This document shows, piece by piece, positions 13,519 through 22,251 of a DNA stretch of 22,433 bases. The stretch's first letter is position 1; every line of letters starts with the position of its first letter. A program made the translations under genes and the position numbers. Origin of the DNA: Bacillota bacterium (GTDB lineage Bacteria; Bacillota; Bacilli; Paenibacillales; Paenibacillaceae); the NCBI GenBank assembly GCA_023386495.1, contig JAEWJS010000037.1, positions 1 through 22,433 of the forward strand, written 5' to 3'. The notes below the pieces were generated by a model. The model did not search any database. It saw only the letters and a list, made by a program, of their open reading frames with translations, and was not told the DNA's origin.

Positions 13519-13563
13519 GAAGGGCCGTTCCCCCGATGCATATGCACCAGGCAACGGCCCTTC
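13519..13563 (-). terminator. Hairpin downstream of the cyclic glucan synthase gene
   Basis: GAAGGGCCGTT (13519-13529) and AACGGCCCTTC (13553-13563) are exact 11-bp inverse complements. The loop carries its own palindrome TGCATATGCA. It lies about 30 nt after the minus-strand stop at 13595. There is no U-tract, so it may be a terminator or a 3' end stabiliser. Confidence 0.55.
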
Positions 13564-13594
13564 TAATCGCAAGCTCAATTGCATTGCTGATCGA

Positions 13595-16500
13595 CTACAG
13601 CGTCAGCAGCACCTCATGCCGCTTGCCGTCGTCGACTAGCTTCACGTAAGGCATCGCGCTCGGATCGGCATCCTTCGCCTTCGGCGGCCTGCCGTCGACG
13701 GTGACCTGGGATGCGCCGTCCGCCTTCGCGCCGCGCGATACCGTAATCGCGTATACGCTGCGGCCGAATCGGTACTCTGCCGTGAAGCCCGGCCAGTCGG
13801 CCGGAATGCTCGGACGCAGCAGCAGCTTCTCGCCGTCCCGCCGCAGGCCGATAATCCATTCGATGCCGGCTTGGTACATCCAGCCGGATGCCCCGGTATA
13901 CCAAGTCCAGCCTGCGCGTCCCTTATAAGGATCGGACATATAGACGTCCGCCGCCATGACGTAGGGCTCGCCGACATAGGTGCGAATGTCGCCCGGCGAT
14001 GCGGTATGCGTCACCGGATTCAGCATGTCGAACAGCTCGAACGCTTGATCGCCCTGCCCCAGCAGTGCCCATGCGACGATGCTCCAGATGACGCCATGCG
14101 TGTACTGTCCGCCGTTCTCGCGAAGGCCGGGCGGATAGCCCTGGATGTATCCCGGCGTCGGCTCCGTCTTGTCGAAGGGCGGGGTCAAGAGCTGCGCCAG
14201 CGCATGGCCGCGATCGACCAGCTCGCGGTCGAAGGATTGCATGGCGCGCATGGCGCGGTCCTGCGGGGCGCCGCCCGAGATGACGGACCACGATTGCGCG
14301 ATCGCATCGATCCGGCATTCCGCCGCACTTGTCGTGCCGAGCCATGTGCCGTGATCGGTCGAGGCGCGCCGGTACCATTCGCCGTCCCACGCGTGCTCGT
14401 TAATTGCCGCAGCCAGCTCCCGGCTCTTCTGCCGCAGGTCGTCCGCTCTTGCGGCATCGCCCTGCCGCTCGCAGATCGGCGCGAAATTGTCCATGACCGT
14501 GATCAGGAACCAGCCGAGCCACACGCTCTCGCCTCGCCCTTCGTCCCCTACGCTGTTCATGCCGTCATTCCAATCGCCGATGCCCATCAACGGCAGCCCG
14601 TGCTTGCCGAGCCGAAGGGCGCGATCGATGGCGCGCAGGCAATGGTCGTACGTCGTGCCGACGTCGTCCGAGACGACCGTCGCTTCATAACGTTCATGTT
14701 CCTCCTCGGTGAGCGGCTCGCTGATCAGGTAAGGCCGCTTCTCCAGCAGCACCGAGGCGTCGCCCGTATGGGTCACATAGCGGGCTACGGCATAAGGCAG
14801 CCACAGCAGGTCATCCGAGTATTTGGTGCGGATGCCCCGATCGGTCTCGGCATGCCACCAGTGCTGCACGTCGCCTTCGCGGTATTGATGCTGGCAGTGG
14901 AGCAGAATCTGCGCTCGCGTCAGGTCCGGTCTTACATGGAGCAGCGCGAGCGAATCCTGCAGCTGATCGCGGTAGCCATAAGCTCCCCCGGCTTGGTAGA
15001 ACGCGGAACGCGCCCACATCCGGCAGGACAGTGCCTGATAGAGCAGCCAGCCGTTCAGCATCACGTTCGTCTCGATGCTTGGCGTCGTGACCTGAATATG
15101 GCCGAGCAGCGACGACCAGAATCGTTCCGTCTCCTTGTACGCTTCCGCGCAGCGCGACGGATCGCCGTAGCGCTCCGCCAGCTCCCTCGCCTCGGCTTGG
15201 CTGGTACCGCACCCCAAGGCAACGTAGAGCGTCCGCTCCTCCCCAGGCGCCAGCGTCAGCCAGCCTTGGAGAGCCCCGCACGAGTTCGCCTGAACGCCTG
15301 CCGTACCGGACAGCGAGCGACGCTTCATCGCCGCCGGTTCCGACGCGTTGCCGTTGCGGCCGATGAACTCGCCGCGATCCGCCGTCCAGGCGACCGTGCC
15401 ATCGCCGCCTTGCAAGCGCAAGAACGCAGTCTCCGAACGGAATGTCTCTTGATGCGCGTTGCTGGCGAGGAGACAGCCTGCCTGCGCATCCCATTCGGTC
15501 ACGACGTACGGCGCATTCTGATCGCGCCGTACGCCGAGCACCCACTCCGCGTAATACGTGACCGACAGACTCCGCGTACGGCCGGAGTCGTTGCGAACGG
15601 TCAGCTCGATCAGCTTCACCGGATCCTCCTGGGCCACGTAAATCGTCATCCGCTGCGCGATTCCGCTCACGCTTCGTTCGAAGCGGGAGTAGCCATGGCC
15701 GTGCGAGACATTCACGCTTCCTTCGCCCCCTGCAGCCTTCGCACTCGAAGGAGACGGCGTCGGCGACCACCACTCCCCGGTCGTATCGTCACGGATGTAG
15801 CATGCTTCGCCTGGGGGATCCATCACCGGATCATTCGACCATGGCGTCAGCTTGAACTCCCGGCTGTTGCGGAACCACGTGTATCCCGTGCCCAGTTCAG
15901 TCACCATGCAGCCGAAGCGTGGATTCGCCATGACGTTCGACCACGGACCCGGCAGATGCTTGCCTGCATGAAGCCGGATCCGGTATTCCTTGCCGTCCGG
16001 CGTGAACCCTCCCCAACCGTTCCAGAGCACGAGATCGCGCGGCGGCTCCAGCTCTTGATTCGGCAGGCCGGCAGCCGATTGCTCCGGCGGGGCGGCTTGT
16101 TCCGCCTGCATTGCCGGCGTCGACGGTATCAGCGGCAGCGCTGCGGCCCCCGCGGCTTGCCCGCTTCCGGCTGCGCGAAGCTGCGCCTTCAGATTCCGTC
16201 CGTCTGCGCGAAGCGTCAGGCGGGCGGACGCATGCAGCAGCGCGCCTTGCTCCTCCTCCAGCTGATCCGAGTTCACCGTATAGATCCGTCCGGCGCGATT
16301 GCCGTGCATCTGCTGTACGGTCTGCTCGATCGTCCGCTGAAGCGAATCGCGCAGATCCTGCTGATAGCCTCCCGGCGTCTCGTTCAGCAGAACCAAGTCG
16401 AACGCGATGCCCTTGCGCTTCAAATATTCATGCCCGCGGATCAGCACGGCGGCCGAAGGCAGCTCAGCGGCATCGCGCACCAGCACCAGGACGATCGGCA

Positions 16501-19500
16501 GGTCGCCCGAGATGCCGAGCGGCCATAGGCCGGACTGGCCCAGCCGATTCTTCCGGATGCCTTCGGCACGGGCGGACTGAATCGGCGGCGTATACAGCAC
16601 GCGGCTTGCCAGCATATGGTATGCGGAGGCGTCCGTCGTCTGCAGATGCATATGCTGCAGCTCGATCCGGCTGCGCGTCCAGGCGAGCTGGAATGCACGT
16701 TCGACCTGCTGATCCGAACAGAAGCGGCTCGGAAGCTCGACCGCTTCTTCCCGCGTCCCCGCAACACCCGTCACCACGATGAATGCCGCGGTCTGGCCCG
16801 GCTGCAGCGTCAGTCTTCGCCTAGCCGCAAAAATCGGGTCGAGCACCGCGCCGTCCGTGCCGGACAGCCGCGTTGCGAGCGCCTGCGGATCGCGATACGA
16901 ATGTCCGCGGCCTACGAAACAGGCGCGGTCCGTCTCATACTCAAGCGGTCCGAGCGTCTCGCAGCACGGCGCCAGCGCATGGACCGCCCAGATCGGGTCT
17001 TCGTCCGGCGTACGCGGTCTCCTGCGTGCCAGCAGCACCTCGCGCTCACTGTCGTATTCGGTCTGGACGAACAGCTTGCTGAAGGCCTGGTGGGCATCGT
17101 CGGCTGCAGGCGGCGCCAGCACGATCTCCAGATAAGTCGTAATCTCCAGCACGCGTGCCGCAGCTCCTTGATTCGAGATCGACAGGCGGCGCAGCTCCGC
17201 GTTCGCCTCGGTCGAGACGCATACGTCCATCGTCGTCTGCAGCTCGCCGTCGCGGCGAACGTACCGCACGCGATCCAGGGAGAACTGCGCGGCATATTCG
17301 TCAGCCTCTTGCCCCGCAGGATAATAGGCCGCCGACCAGACATCGCCTCGTTCGACATCCCGGATATAGATCCCGCTTCCCCATGGATCGGCTACCGGGT
17401 CCTCTCTCCAACGCGTAACGGCACGGTCCTCCCAGCGGGAGAAGCCGGCGCCGGCCGCGTCCAGCACTGTCGTGAACGCCCCGTTCGACAGCACGCAGGT
17501 CTCGGGGAAATCCGTATGCGGCGTATCGAACTCGCGCAGCGGCGCATCCGTCCGAATAGACGGATCCTGCATCCTCATCGGCGCGGAAGCCGCGTGCAGC
17601 ACGAGCGCGGGACGCTCCGGAATGCGCTCCTGCAGGAGCAGCTCCGCCGACTTCACGCGCTTGTCCGCATGGAATCGGTCATACATCTTGTGCGGGAGCA
17701 GCACATTGCCCAGCGTCAGCAGGCTCATCCCTTGGTGATGGGCCATGAAGCTCTTGATGACGGCTGAGGCCTGCTTATCCGGCAGCCTCTCGCGCGTGCA
17801 GTCGATCGCTTCATAATAACCGTACTTGCCCCTGGCCCCCATCTCCTCCATGCGACGCAGTTCGCGAAGGGCGACGCCCGGCGCATACGGCAGCGTCATC
17901 AACGTGGCATAAGGCGCCAGGACCAGGTCCTGCTCCAGCCCGCGCTTGAAGCCCAAGCCGGGCACGCCGAACGCCCGGTATTGATAATTCATCTGATAAT
18001 CGAACGCGTAATACCCCGACTCCGATATGCCCATCGGCACGCCGCGCATGCGGGCATATTCCGTCTGCCTGGCGACGACGGCACGATACGTGCTGTCCCA
18101 GAGCGTGCCGCTGTAGGTGCGCATGATGAGCGGAGGCATGAGGTATTCGAACATCGTGCCGGACCACGACACGAGGGCGGTATCCTTGCCGACCTTCGTC
18201 ATGGCGCGCCCGAGCTTGAACCAATGCGAAGCCGGCACTTGTCCCATCGCGATCGCGATGAAGCTGGCTTGTCTGGCTTCGGATGCGAGCAGATCGTATA
18301 GAATGCCCTCCTTGACCCCAGTGCCGGCATGGTAGCCTAAGCTGAACAGCTTCGTCCCGGGATCGAACAACGGCCGGAAGTCCGTCTCGGCGGTCAGTCG
18401 CTCGAGCCGTTCGATAACCGCCCTGCCCCGTTCTCGCCACCTGCCGCCTCCACGCGAGCCGCGGCCGTCCTGCCGCCCTTCCGCAAGCTCGGCCGACGCT
18501 TCCAGATCGACCGTTACGGGACGCAGCTTGCCGGGACCCGCGGTAGACGATGCGGCGACATGCTTGCCCGCCCGATCGCTAGCCGGCCGCTTGCTGCCTG
18601 CAGCGAGCGGGGCGCTGGCACGCTCTTCGTATTCCCTCCGCAGCCATTCCGCGACGCCTTCCTTGGCCGCGATATAATAGCCCACGAGATTCCCCGAGTC
18701 GACCGTCGATACGTACAAGGGAGGCAGCGGGCGCAGCGACTCGGTATCGTACCAGTTGTACAGGTGGCCCGACCACTTGTCCATCCGCTCGATCGTGTCG
18801 ATGGTCCGTTCGAGCCGTTCGATCATGCCGGGCGTGTCGATGAATCCAAAATCGCGCGCCGCGACCGTACAAGCGAGCAACAGCCCGATATTCGTCGGAG
18901 AGGTCCGATGCGCCACGCCGACATTCGGATCGAACTGTACGTTATCCGGCGGCAGCCAATTCTCCCCTTCGGTCGCATAATCCTCGTAGTACTGCCAGAT
19001 CTGCGACGCCAATGCCCGCAGCTCCTGCTGCTGGGCTTCCGTAAGCTTGTCATCCTCTTGCGCAGGCGAACGGTCCAGGTAACGAACCGCTGCCGGTGCG
19101 GCTGCCCAGACCGCTGCCAGCGCGATGCCTGCAGCCTGCTGGAGCAGCGAATCCGCGACGGCGGCTAATGCTGCGATAACCACCGTCAGCGCCAATCCGG
19201 TCGCAAGGCCGAGCAGCCTGCGCGGATTGCTCCGGTCAATCTCGTCCGAGGTCACCCACTCCAGCATCTTGCGCTTCGAGACGGTCAGCCTGTATAGCGT
19301 ACGCAGAATCGCATCGAGGAGCAGCGCCGTTTGGTACGGCAGCGTTAGAAGCGTCAAGCCGGTTTGCGCGGCCGCGGCAACGAGCGACTGCGGACGGCGC
19401 AGCACCCGAGTCGGCGCGAGCAGCGCGCGCAGGATCGGAATGCCGAGCGTGGCGAGCACGACGACGAGCAAGCCCAGACCGGACTCCCAAGGCACGAGCA

Positions 19501-21994
19501 GGCTAGCTGCCAATAAGGCGAACAATGCCGGCTGCAGCAAGCTGCGCCGGAGGTTGTCGACGATCTGCCAGCGCGTCAGCGGCGTAAGGTCCACCGGCAA
19601 CGACCGCCCTTCGCGATCCTTCGCCCGCTTCCTGAGCCAGCCTAGCAGCTGCCAATCGCCCCGCACCCAGCGGTGCAGACGATGCTGATAGGCACTGAAC
19701 GTCGCGGGATGTCCGTCGACGAGCTCGATGTCGGGCAGCAAGCCGCTGCGCAGAAACCCGCCTTCCAGCAGATCATGGCTGAGCACGCGGTTGTCCGGAA
19801 TACGTGTGCCGAGCACGCGGTAGAAGATGTCTGCGTCGAAGATTCCTTTTCCCGTGAAAATCCCCTCGTCCATGCCGTCCTGATACGGGTCAGATACAGC
19901 GAACGCGTAGGGGTCGATGCCGGGCTCGCCCGACCACAGACGGGCAAAGCGCGAGCGCATCGCCGATTCATGACTGATGCCGATGCGCGGCTGGAGCACG
20001 CCGTAGCCTTCCGCTACCCGCGTCCCCGCTTCATTCAGCCGCGGCCGGTTGTATGGATGATGCAGCGTGCCGATCATGCGCTGCGCCGTGCCGATCGGCA
20101 GCTGCGTGTCCGCGTCAAGCGTAATGACGTAACGGATGCTCGACAGGATGGACGTATCGCCGTATTGATGCGCGTAGCTGGTCGCCGCACTGCCGCGGAG
20201 CAGCTCCGTGAATTCCACGAGCTTGCCCCGCTTGCGCTCCCATCCCATCCAGATGCCTTCGACCTCGTTCCATTGCCTGCGGCGCTGCAAGGCGAGGAAC
20301 CTTGTTCCGCCCTGCCCGCTCCCGTATGCCGCATTCAGAGCCTCTACCGCAGCTCGCATCGCGTCCAGCACGGCACGATCCTCGGGGAGCTTCTCCGAAG
20401 GGGCATCCCGGTAATCGCCGAGCAGCGCGTAATGAATGTTCGCATCGCGGTTGGCCAGGTAGTGAAGCTCCAGCCGGTCCGCCATCTCGCGCACTTGCTC
20501 GGGCCGCGACCAGATGACCGGGATGACGACGATCGTCGCAGCCTCCACCGGCACGCCTGCTGCATAATCGTAACGCAGAAGCGGACGCGAATCGCAATAG
20601 CGGCATATGGCCCAGTGCAGCCCTTGTACCGCCCATTCGCTGGCAGGCACCGTGAGCAGCAGAATAATGGCCGCTATGCCTGCCAGCGGCAATGCATCGT
20701 AACCGCCCGCAGGAGCTGCAGCCCACACAGCGATGAGGAGGGCAGCTGCACAGGAGAGCGTAAGCGCCCCGAAGTAGACGGCCCTGCGCTCCCGCTTGAT
20801 CGCCGCGCGCGGCATGGATCTCGGGTCCGAGCATTCCTTCAGTGCGCGCCACAGCGCGCGGTTGCCGCTTGGATCGAGCAGATAGTAGGCAGCCAGCGAC
20901 TTGCGGGGCGGCGCAGCGTCATCCCGCTGACCGGCTCTAACGGCGGAAGCCTCGTCTACTGCGGGCTCCGCCGCTTCCTCCGACTGCTGTCCGTACCGGT
21001 CCGCCAGCTCTACGGCTTGTCTGGCCGCAAGCGTCTCCGGCACGTTCATCCGTTTGGCCAACGTCTCTACCCGTCCCAGCAGCACGCTGCGGCTAACCGC
21101 GTCCATCAGCGGATAGCTGCCGGACTCCTCCTCGCGCAGAATCCGGTCGGCTAGACACAGCTTCTCGAAGCTGTCGCTCCACTCGATCCGCTCGGTCTGC
21201 CTGAGCGAACCGATCGCATGGCCTGCCGCAACCTCGAAGGAAGCCTGCAGCCGATGCTCGTAGGCAACGATACGCTCCAAGCTCTCGCTTTCGTTATCGA
21301 GCCGGCACTGCAGCCATTCCCGCACTTCACCGGCATGGTCCGCAACCTCGCCGAGCCGCCTGGCCAACTGCACGACGACCGGTCCGGAGAGCGGCATGGA
21401 CTCGCCGGAGCGATCCAGCGCCTCGCGCACTTTGGCTGCGCTGAGCGGATCATTCTCCAGCGGAGCCAATAGCCGGTCGACCTCCCGCCCCGCCCCGCGG
21501 CGCTCCTGGACGCGCTGCATGACATCGGCTAAGCGGCCGATCAGCGTGATCCGCAGGAACAGCGGCAGAATCGAGGCTTCCGCGATCGTCAGAACGGCGA
21601 TCTCCTGGTACGCGTTGACGTAGTCCAAGAAGGAATCGATATTCAGCAGCCCGTCCACATGGGACAAGTAATCCGTACAGATCGCCGCAACGCGCAGCTC
21701 GCGTGTCTCCCTGATGACATGCAGCCGATGCGCTTGGCTTTTGCGCAGCGCCCGGCGAATCAGAATGGCCTGCTCGGCCATATAATCGGCGTGGTCCAGC
21801 AGCCATTCCTCCGCCGGACGAAGACCTTCTTCATGCGTCTCCTGAAGCTCGCCGGCATAGCGGCGCAAAAACTTGCATTGCTCTTCGAATTTTGCGATCA
21901 AGGCAGCAGCCGCTCCGCGAGAACCGCGGGTCGGTGTATGGGTCAAAGCGAGCTCCCGCGCTTGCTGCCGGAGCTGCTCGTTATTTAGAATCAT
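13595..21994 (-). CDS. ndvB: Cyclic beta-1,2-glucan synthase (NdvB/ChvB/Cgs type), 2799 aa
   Basis: One uninterrupted frame of 2799 residues, close to Sinorhizobium NdvB and Brucella Cgs (about 2830-2870). Order of parts: helical N-terminal region (1-400); two membrane segments (about 407-455); inverting GT84 glucosyltransferase domain (about 485-790) with DAD (Asp627/Asp629), HDLLEG (740-745) and RLHRW (772-776); further membrane segments (about 820-970); glycoamylase-like domain (about 1025-1430, TSPTNIGLLL, YHAGTGVKEG, MAHHQGMS); two beta-sandwich regions (about 1490-1755, 1985-2290); and a GH94 phosphorylase domain (about 2310-2720) with the general acid in GIGDWNDGMN (Asp2474). In the known enzyme, the GT domain elongates the chain on the protein, GH94 trims its length, and the glucan is cyclised and released. 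GGGAGG lies 4-5 nt before the ATG. Two linkers (1121-1190, 1936-1985) are low-complexity. No exporter gene is next to it. Confidence 0.93.
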   Translation of the reverse strand: MILNNEQLRQQARELALTHTPTRGSRGAAAALIAKFEEQCKFLRRYAGELQETHEEGLRPAEEWLLDHADYMAEQAILIRRALRKSQAHRLHVIRETRELRVAAICTDYLSHVDGLLNIDSFLDYVNAYQEIAVLTIAEASILPLFLRITLIGRLADVMQRVQERRGAGREVDRLLAPLENDPLSAAKVREALDRSGESMPLSGPVVVQLARRLGEVADHAGEVREWLQCRLDNESESLERIVAYEHRLQASFEVAAGHAIGSLRQTERIEWSDSFEKLCLADRILREEESGSYPLMDAVSRSVLLGRVETLAKRMNVPETLAARQAVELADRYGQQSEEAAEPAVDEASAVRAGQRDDAAPPRKSLAAYYLLDPSGNRALWRALKECSDPRSMPRAAIKRERRAVYFGALTLSCAAALLIAVWAAAPAGGYDALPLAGIAAIILLLTVPASEWAVQGLHWAICRYCDSRPLLRYDYAAGVPVEAATIVVIPVIWSRPEQVREMADRLELHYLANRDANIHYALLGDYRDAPSEKLPEDRAVLDAMRAAVEALNAAYGSGQGGTRFLALQRRRQWNEVEGIWMGWERKRGKLVEFTELLRGSAATSYAHQYGDTSILSSIRYVITLDADTQLPIGTAQRMIGTLHHPYNRPRLNEAGTRVAEGYGVLQPRIGISHESAMRSRFARLWSGEPGIDPYAFAVSDPYQDGMDEGIFTGKGIFDADIFYRVLGTRIPDNRVLSHDLLEGGFLRSGLLPDIELVDGHPATFSAYQHRLHRWVRGDWQLLGWLRKRAKDREGRSLPVDLTPLTRWQIVDNLRRSLLQPALFALLAASLLVPWESGLGLLVVVLATLGIPILRALLAPTRVLRRPQSLVAAAAQTGLTLLTLPYQTALLLDAILRTLYRLTVSKRKMLEWVTSDEIDRSNPRRLLGLATGLALTVVIAALAAVADSLLQQAAGIALAAVWAAAPAAVRYLDRSPAQEDDKLTEAQQQELRALASQIWQYYEDYATEGENWLPPDNVQFDPNVGVAHRTSPTNIGLLLACTVAARDFGFIDTPGMIERLERTIDTIERMDKWSGHLYNWYDTESLRPLPPLYVSTVDSGNLVGYYIAAKEGVAEWLRREYEERASAPLAAGSKRPASDRAGKHVAASSTAGPGKLRPVTVDLEASAELAEGRQDGRGSRGGGRWRERGRAVIERLERLTAETDFRPLFDPGTKLFSLGYHAGTGVKEGILYDLLASEARQASFIAIAMGQVPASHWFKLGRAMTKVGKDTALVSWSGTMFEYLMPPLIMRTYSGTLWDSTYRAVVARQTEYARMRGVPMGISESGYYAFDYQMNYQYRAFGVPGLGFKRGLEQDLVLAPYATLMTLPYAPGVALRELRRMEEMGARGKYGYYEAIDCTRERLPDKQASAVIKSFMAHHQGMSLLTLGNVLLPHKMYDRFHADKRVKSAELLLQERIPERPALVLHAASAPMRMQDPSIRTDAPLREFDTPHTDFPETCVLSNGAFTTVLDAAGAGFSRWEDRAVTRWREDPVADPWGSGIYIRDVERGDVWSAAYYPAGQEADEYAAQFSLDRVRYVRRDGELQTTMDVCVSTEANAELRRLSISNQGAAARVLEITTYLEIVLAPPAADDAHQAFSKLFVQTEYDSEREVLLARRRPRTPDEDPIWAVHALAPCCETLGPLEYETDRACFVGRGHSYRDPQALATRLSGTDGAVLDPIFAARRRLTLQPGQTAAFIVVTGVAGTREEAVELPSRFCSDQQVERAFQLAWTRSRIELQHMHLQTTDASAYHMLASRVLYTPPIQSARAEGIRKNRLGQSGLWPLGISGDLPIVLVLVRDAAELPSAAVLIRGHEYLKRKGIAFDLVLLNETPGGYQQDLRDSLQRTIEQTVQQMHGNRAGRIYTVNSDQLEEEQGALLHASARLTLRADGRNLKAQLRAAGSGQAAGAAALPLIPSTPAMQAEQAAPPEQSAAGLPNQELEPPRDLVLWNGWGGFTPDGKEYRIRLHAGKHLPGPWSNVMANPRFGCMVTELGTGYTWFRNSREFKLTPWSNDPVMDPPGEACYIRDDTTGEWWSPTPSPSSAKAAGGEGSVNVSHGHGYSRFERSVSGIAQRMTIYVAQEDPVKLIELTVRNDSGRTRSLSVTYYAEWVLGVRRDQNAPYVVTEWDAQAGCLLASNAHQETFRSETAFLRLQGGDGTVAWTADRGEFIGRNGNASEPAAMKRRSLSGTAGVQANSCGALQGWLTLAPGEERTLYVALGCGTSQAEARELAERYGDPSRCAEAYKETERFWSSLLGHIQVTTPSIETNVMLNGWLLYQALSCRMWARSAFYQAGGAYGYRDQLQDSLALLHVRPDLTRAQILLHCQHQYREGDVQHWWHAETDRGIRTKYSDDLLWLPYAVARYVTHTGDASVLLEKRPYLISEPLTEEEHERYEATVVSDDVGTTYDHCLRAIDRALRLGKHGLPLMGIGDWNDGMNSVGDEGRGESVWLGWFLITVMDNFAPICERQGDAARADDLRQKSRELAAAINEHAWDGEWYRRASTDHGTWLGTTSAAECRIDAIAQSWSVISGGAPQDRAMRAMQSFDRELVDRGHALAQLLTPPFDKTEPTPGYIQGYPPGLRENGGQYTHGVIWSIVAWALLGQGDQAFELFDMLNPVTHTASPGDIRTYVGEPYVMAADVYMSDPYKGRAGWTWYTGASGWMYQAGIEWIIGLRRDGEKLLLRPSIPADWPGFTAEYRFGRSVYAITVSRGAKADGASQVTVDGRPPKAKDADPSAMPYVKLVDDGKRHEVLLTL

Positions 21995-22024
21995 GAGTCC
22001 TCCCGTTTCGTCGAATGCTAGATT

Positions 22025-22056
22025 TTGGGGATACGGTACGACTTAAATATTCCCAA
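22025..22056 (-). promoter_or_regulatory. Inverted repeat upstream of the glucan synthase gene
   Basis: TTGGGGAT (22025-22032) and ATTCCCAA (22049-22056) form 8-bp arms with one mismatch around 16 nt. It ends about 31 nt before the ATG at 21994 and could be an operator or a leader stem. Confidence 0.35.
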
Positions 22057-22067
22057 TGGCGGGGCAT

Positions 22068-22099
22068 TTTATGACGATAGGCGGAAAAAGACTTGTCAA
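22068..22099 (-). promoter_or_regulatory. Candidate promoter of the glucan synthase gene
   Basis: A perfect minus-strand TTGACA (22094-22099) is followed by CATAAA (22068-22073) at 20 nt, or by weaker hexamers at 18-19 nt. The long spacing makes this an imperfect promoter; the leader would be about 70 nt. Confidence 0.35.
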
Positions 22100-22251
22100 A
22101 TCAAGGGCGAAAAGCAAATATCGAAGCGTGATTCATCGATTGTCGGGAGACAAATGTCTGAAGGCATCGCGCGATCGAGTATCGATCCGGAGAGAAGTCC
22201 AGATGTGTTCCGTTGGATCGAAGGGGACGATGGCAATGGGAGTATGGGCTC

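Noticed and set aside
13871..16528. An 885-codon open frame on the plus strand, antisense to the glucan synthase gene
   Set aside because: It is a side effect of high GC and codon bias in the opposite gene. The product is Arg/Ala/His-rich without domains, no ribosome site fits, and the minus strand has unmistakable family motifs over the whole stretch.
19673..21154. A 493-codon open frame antisense to the GT84 part of the glucan synthase
   Set aside because: No domain, no start signal, and same GC-driven origin as the other antisense frames.
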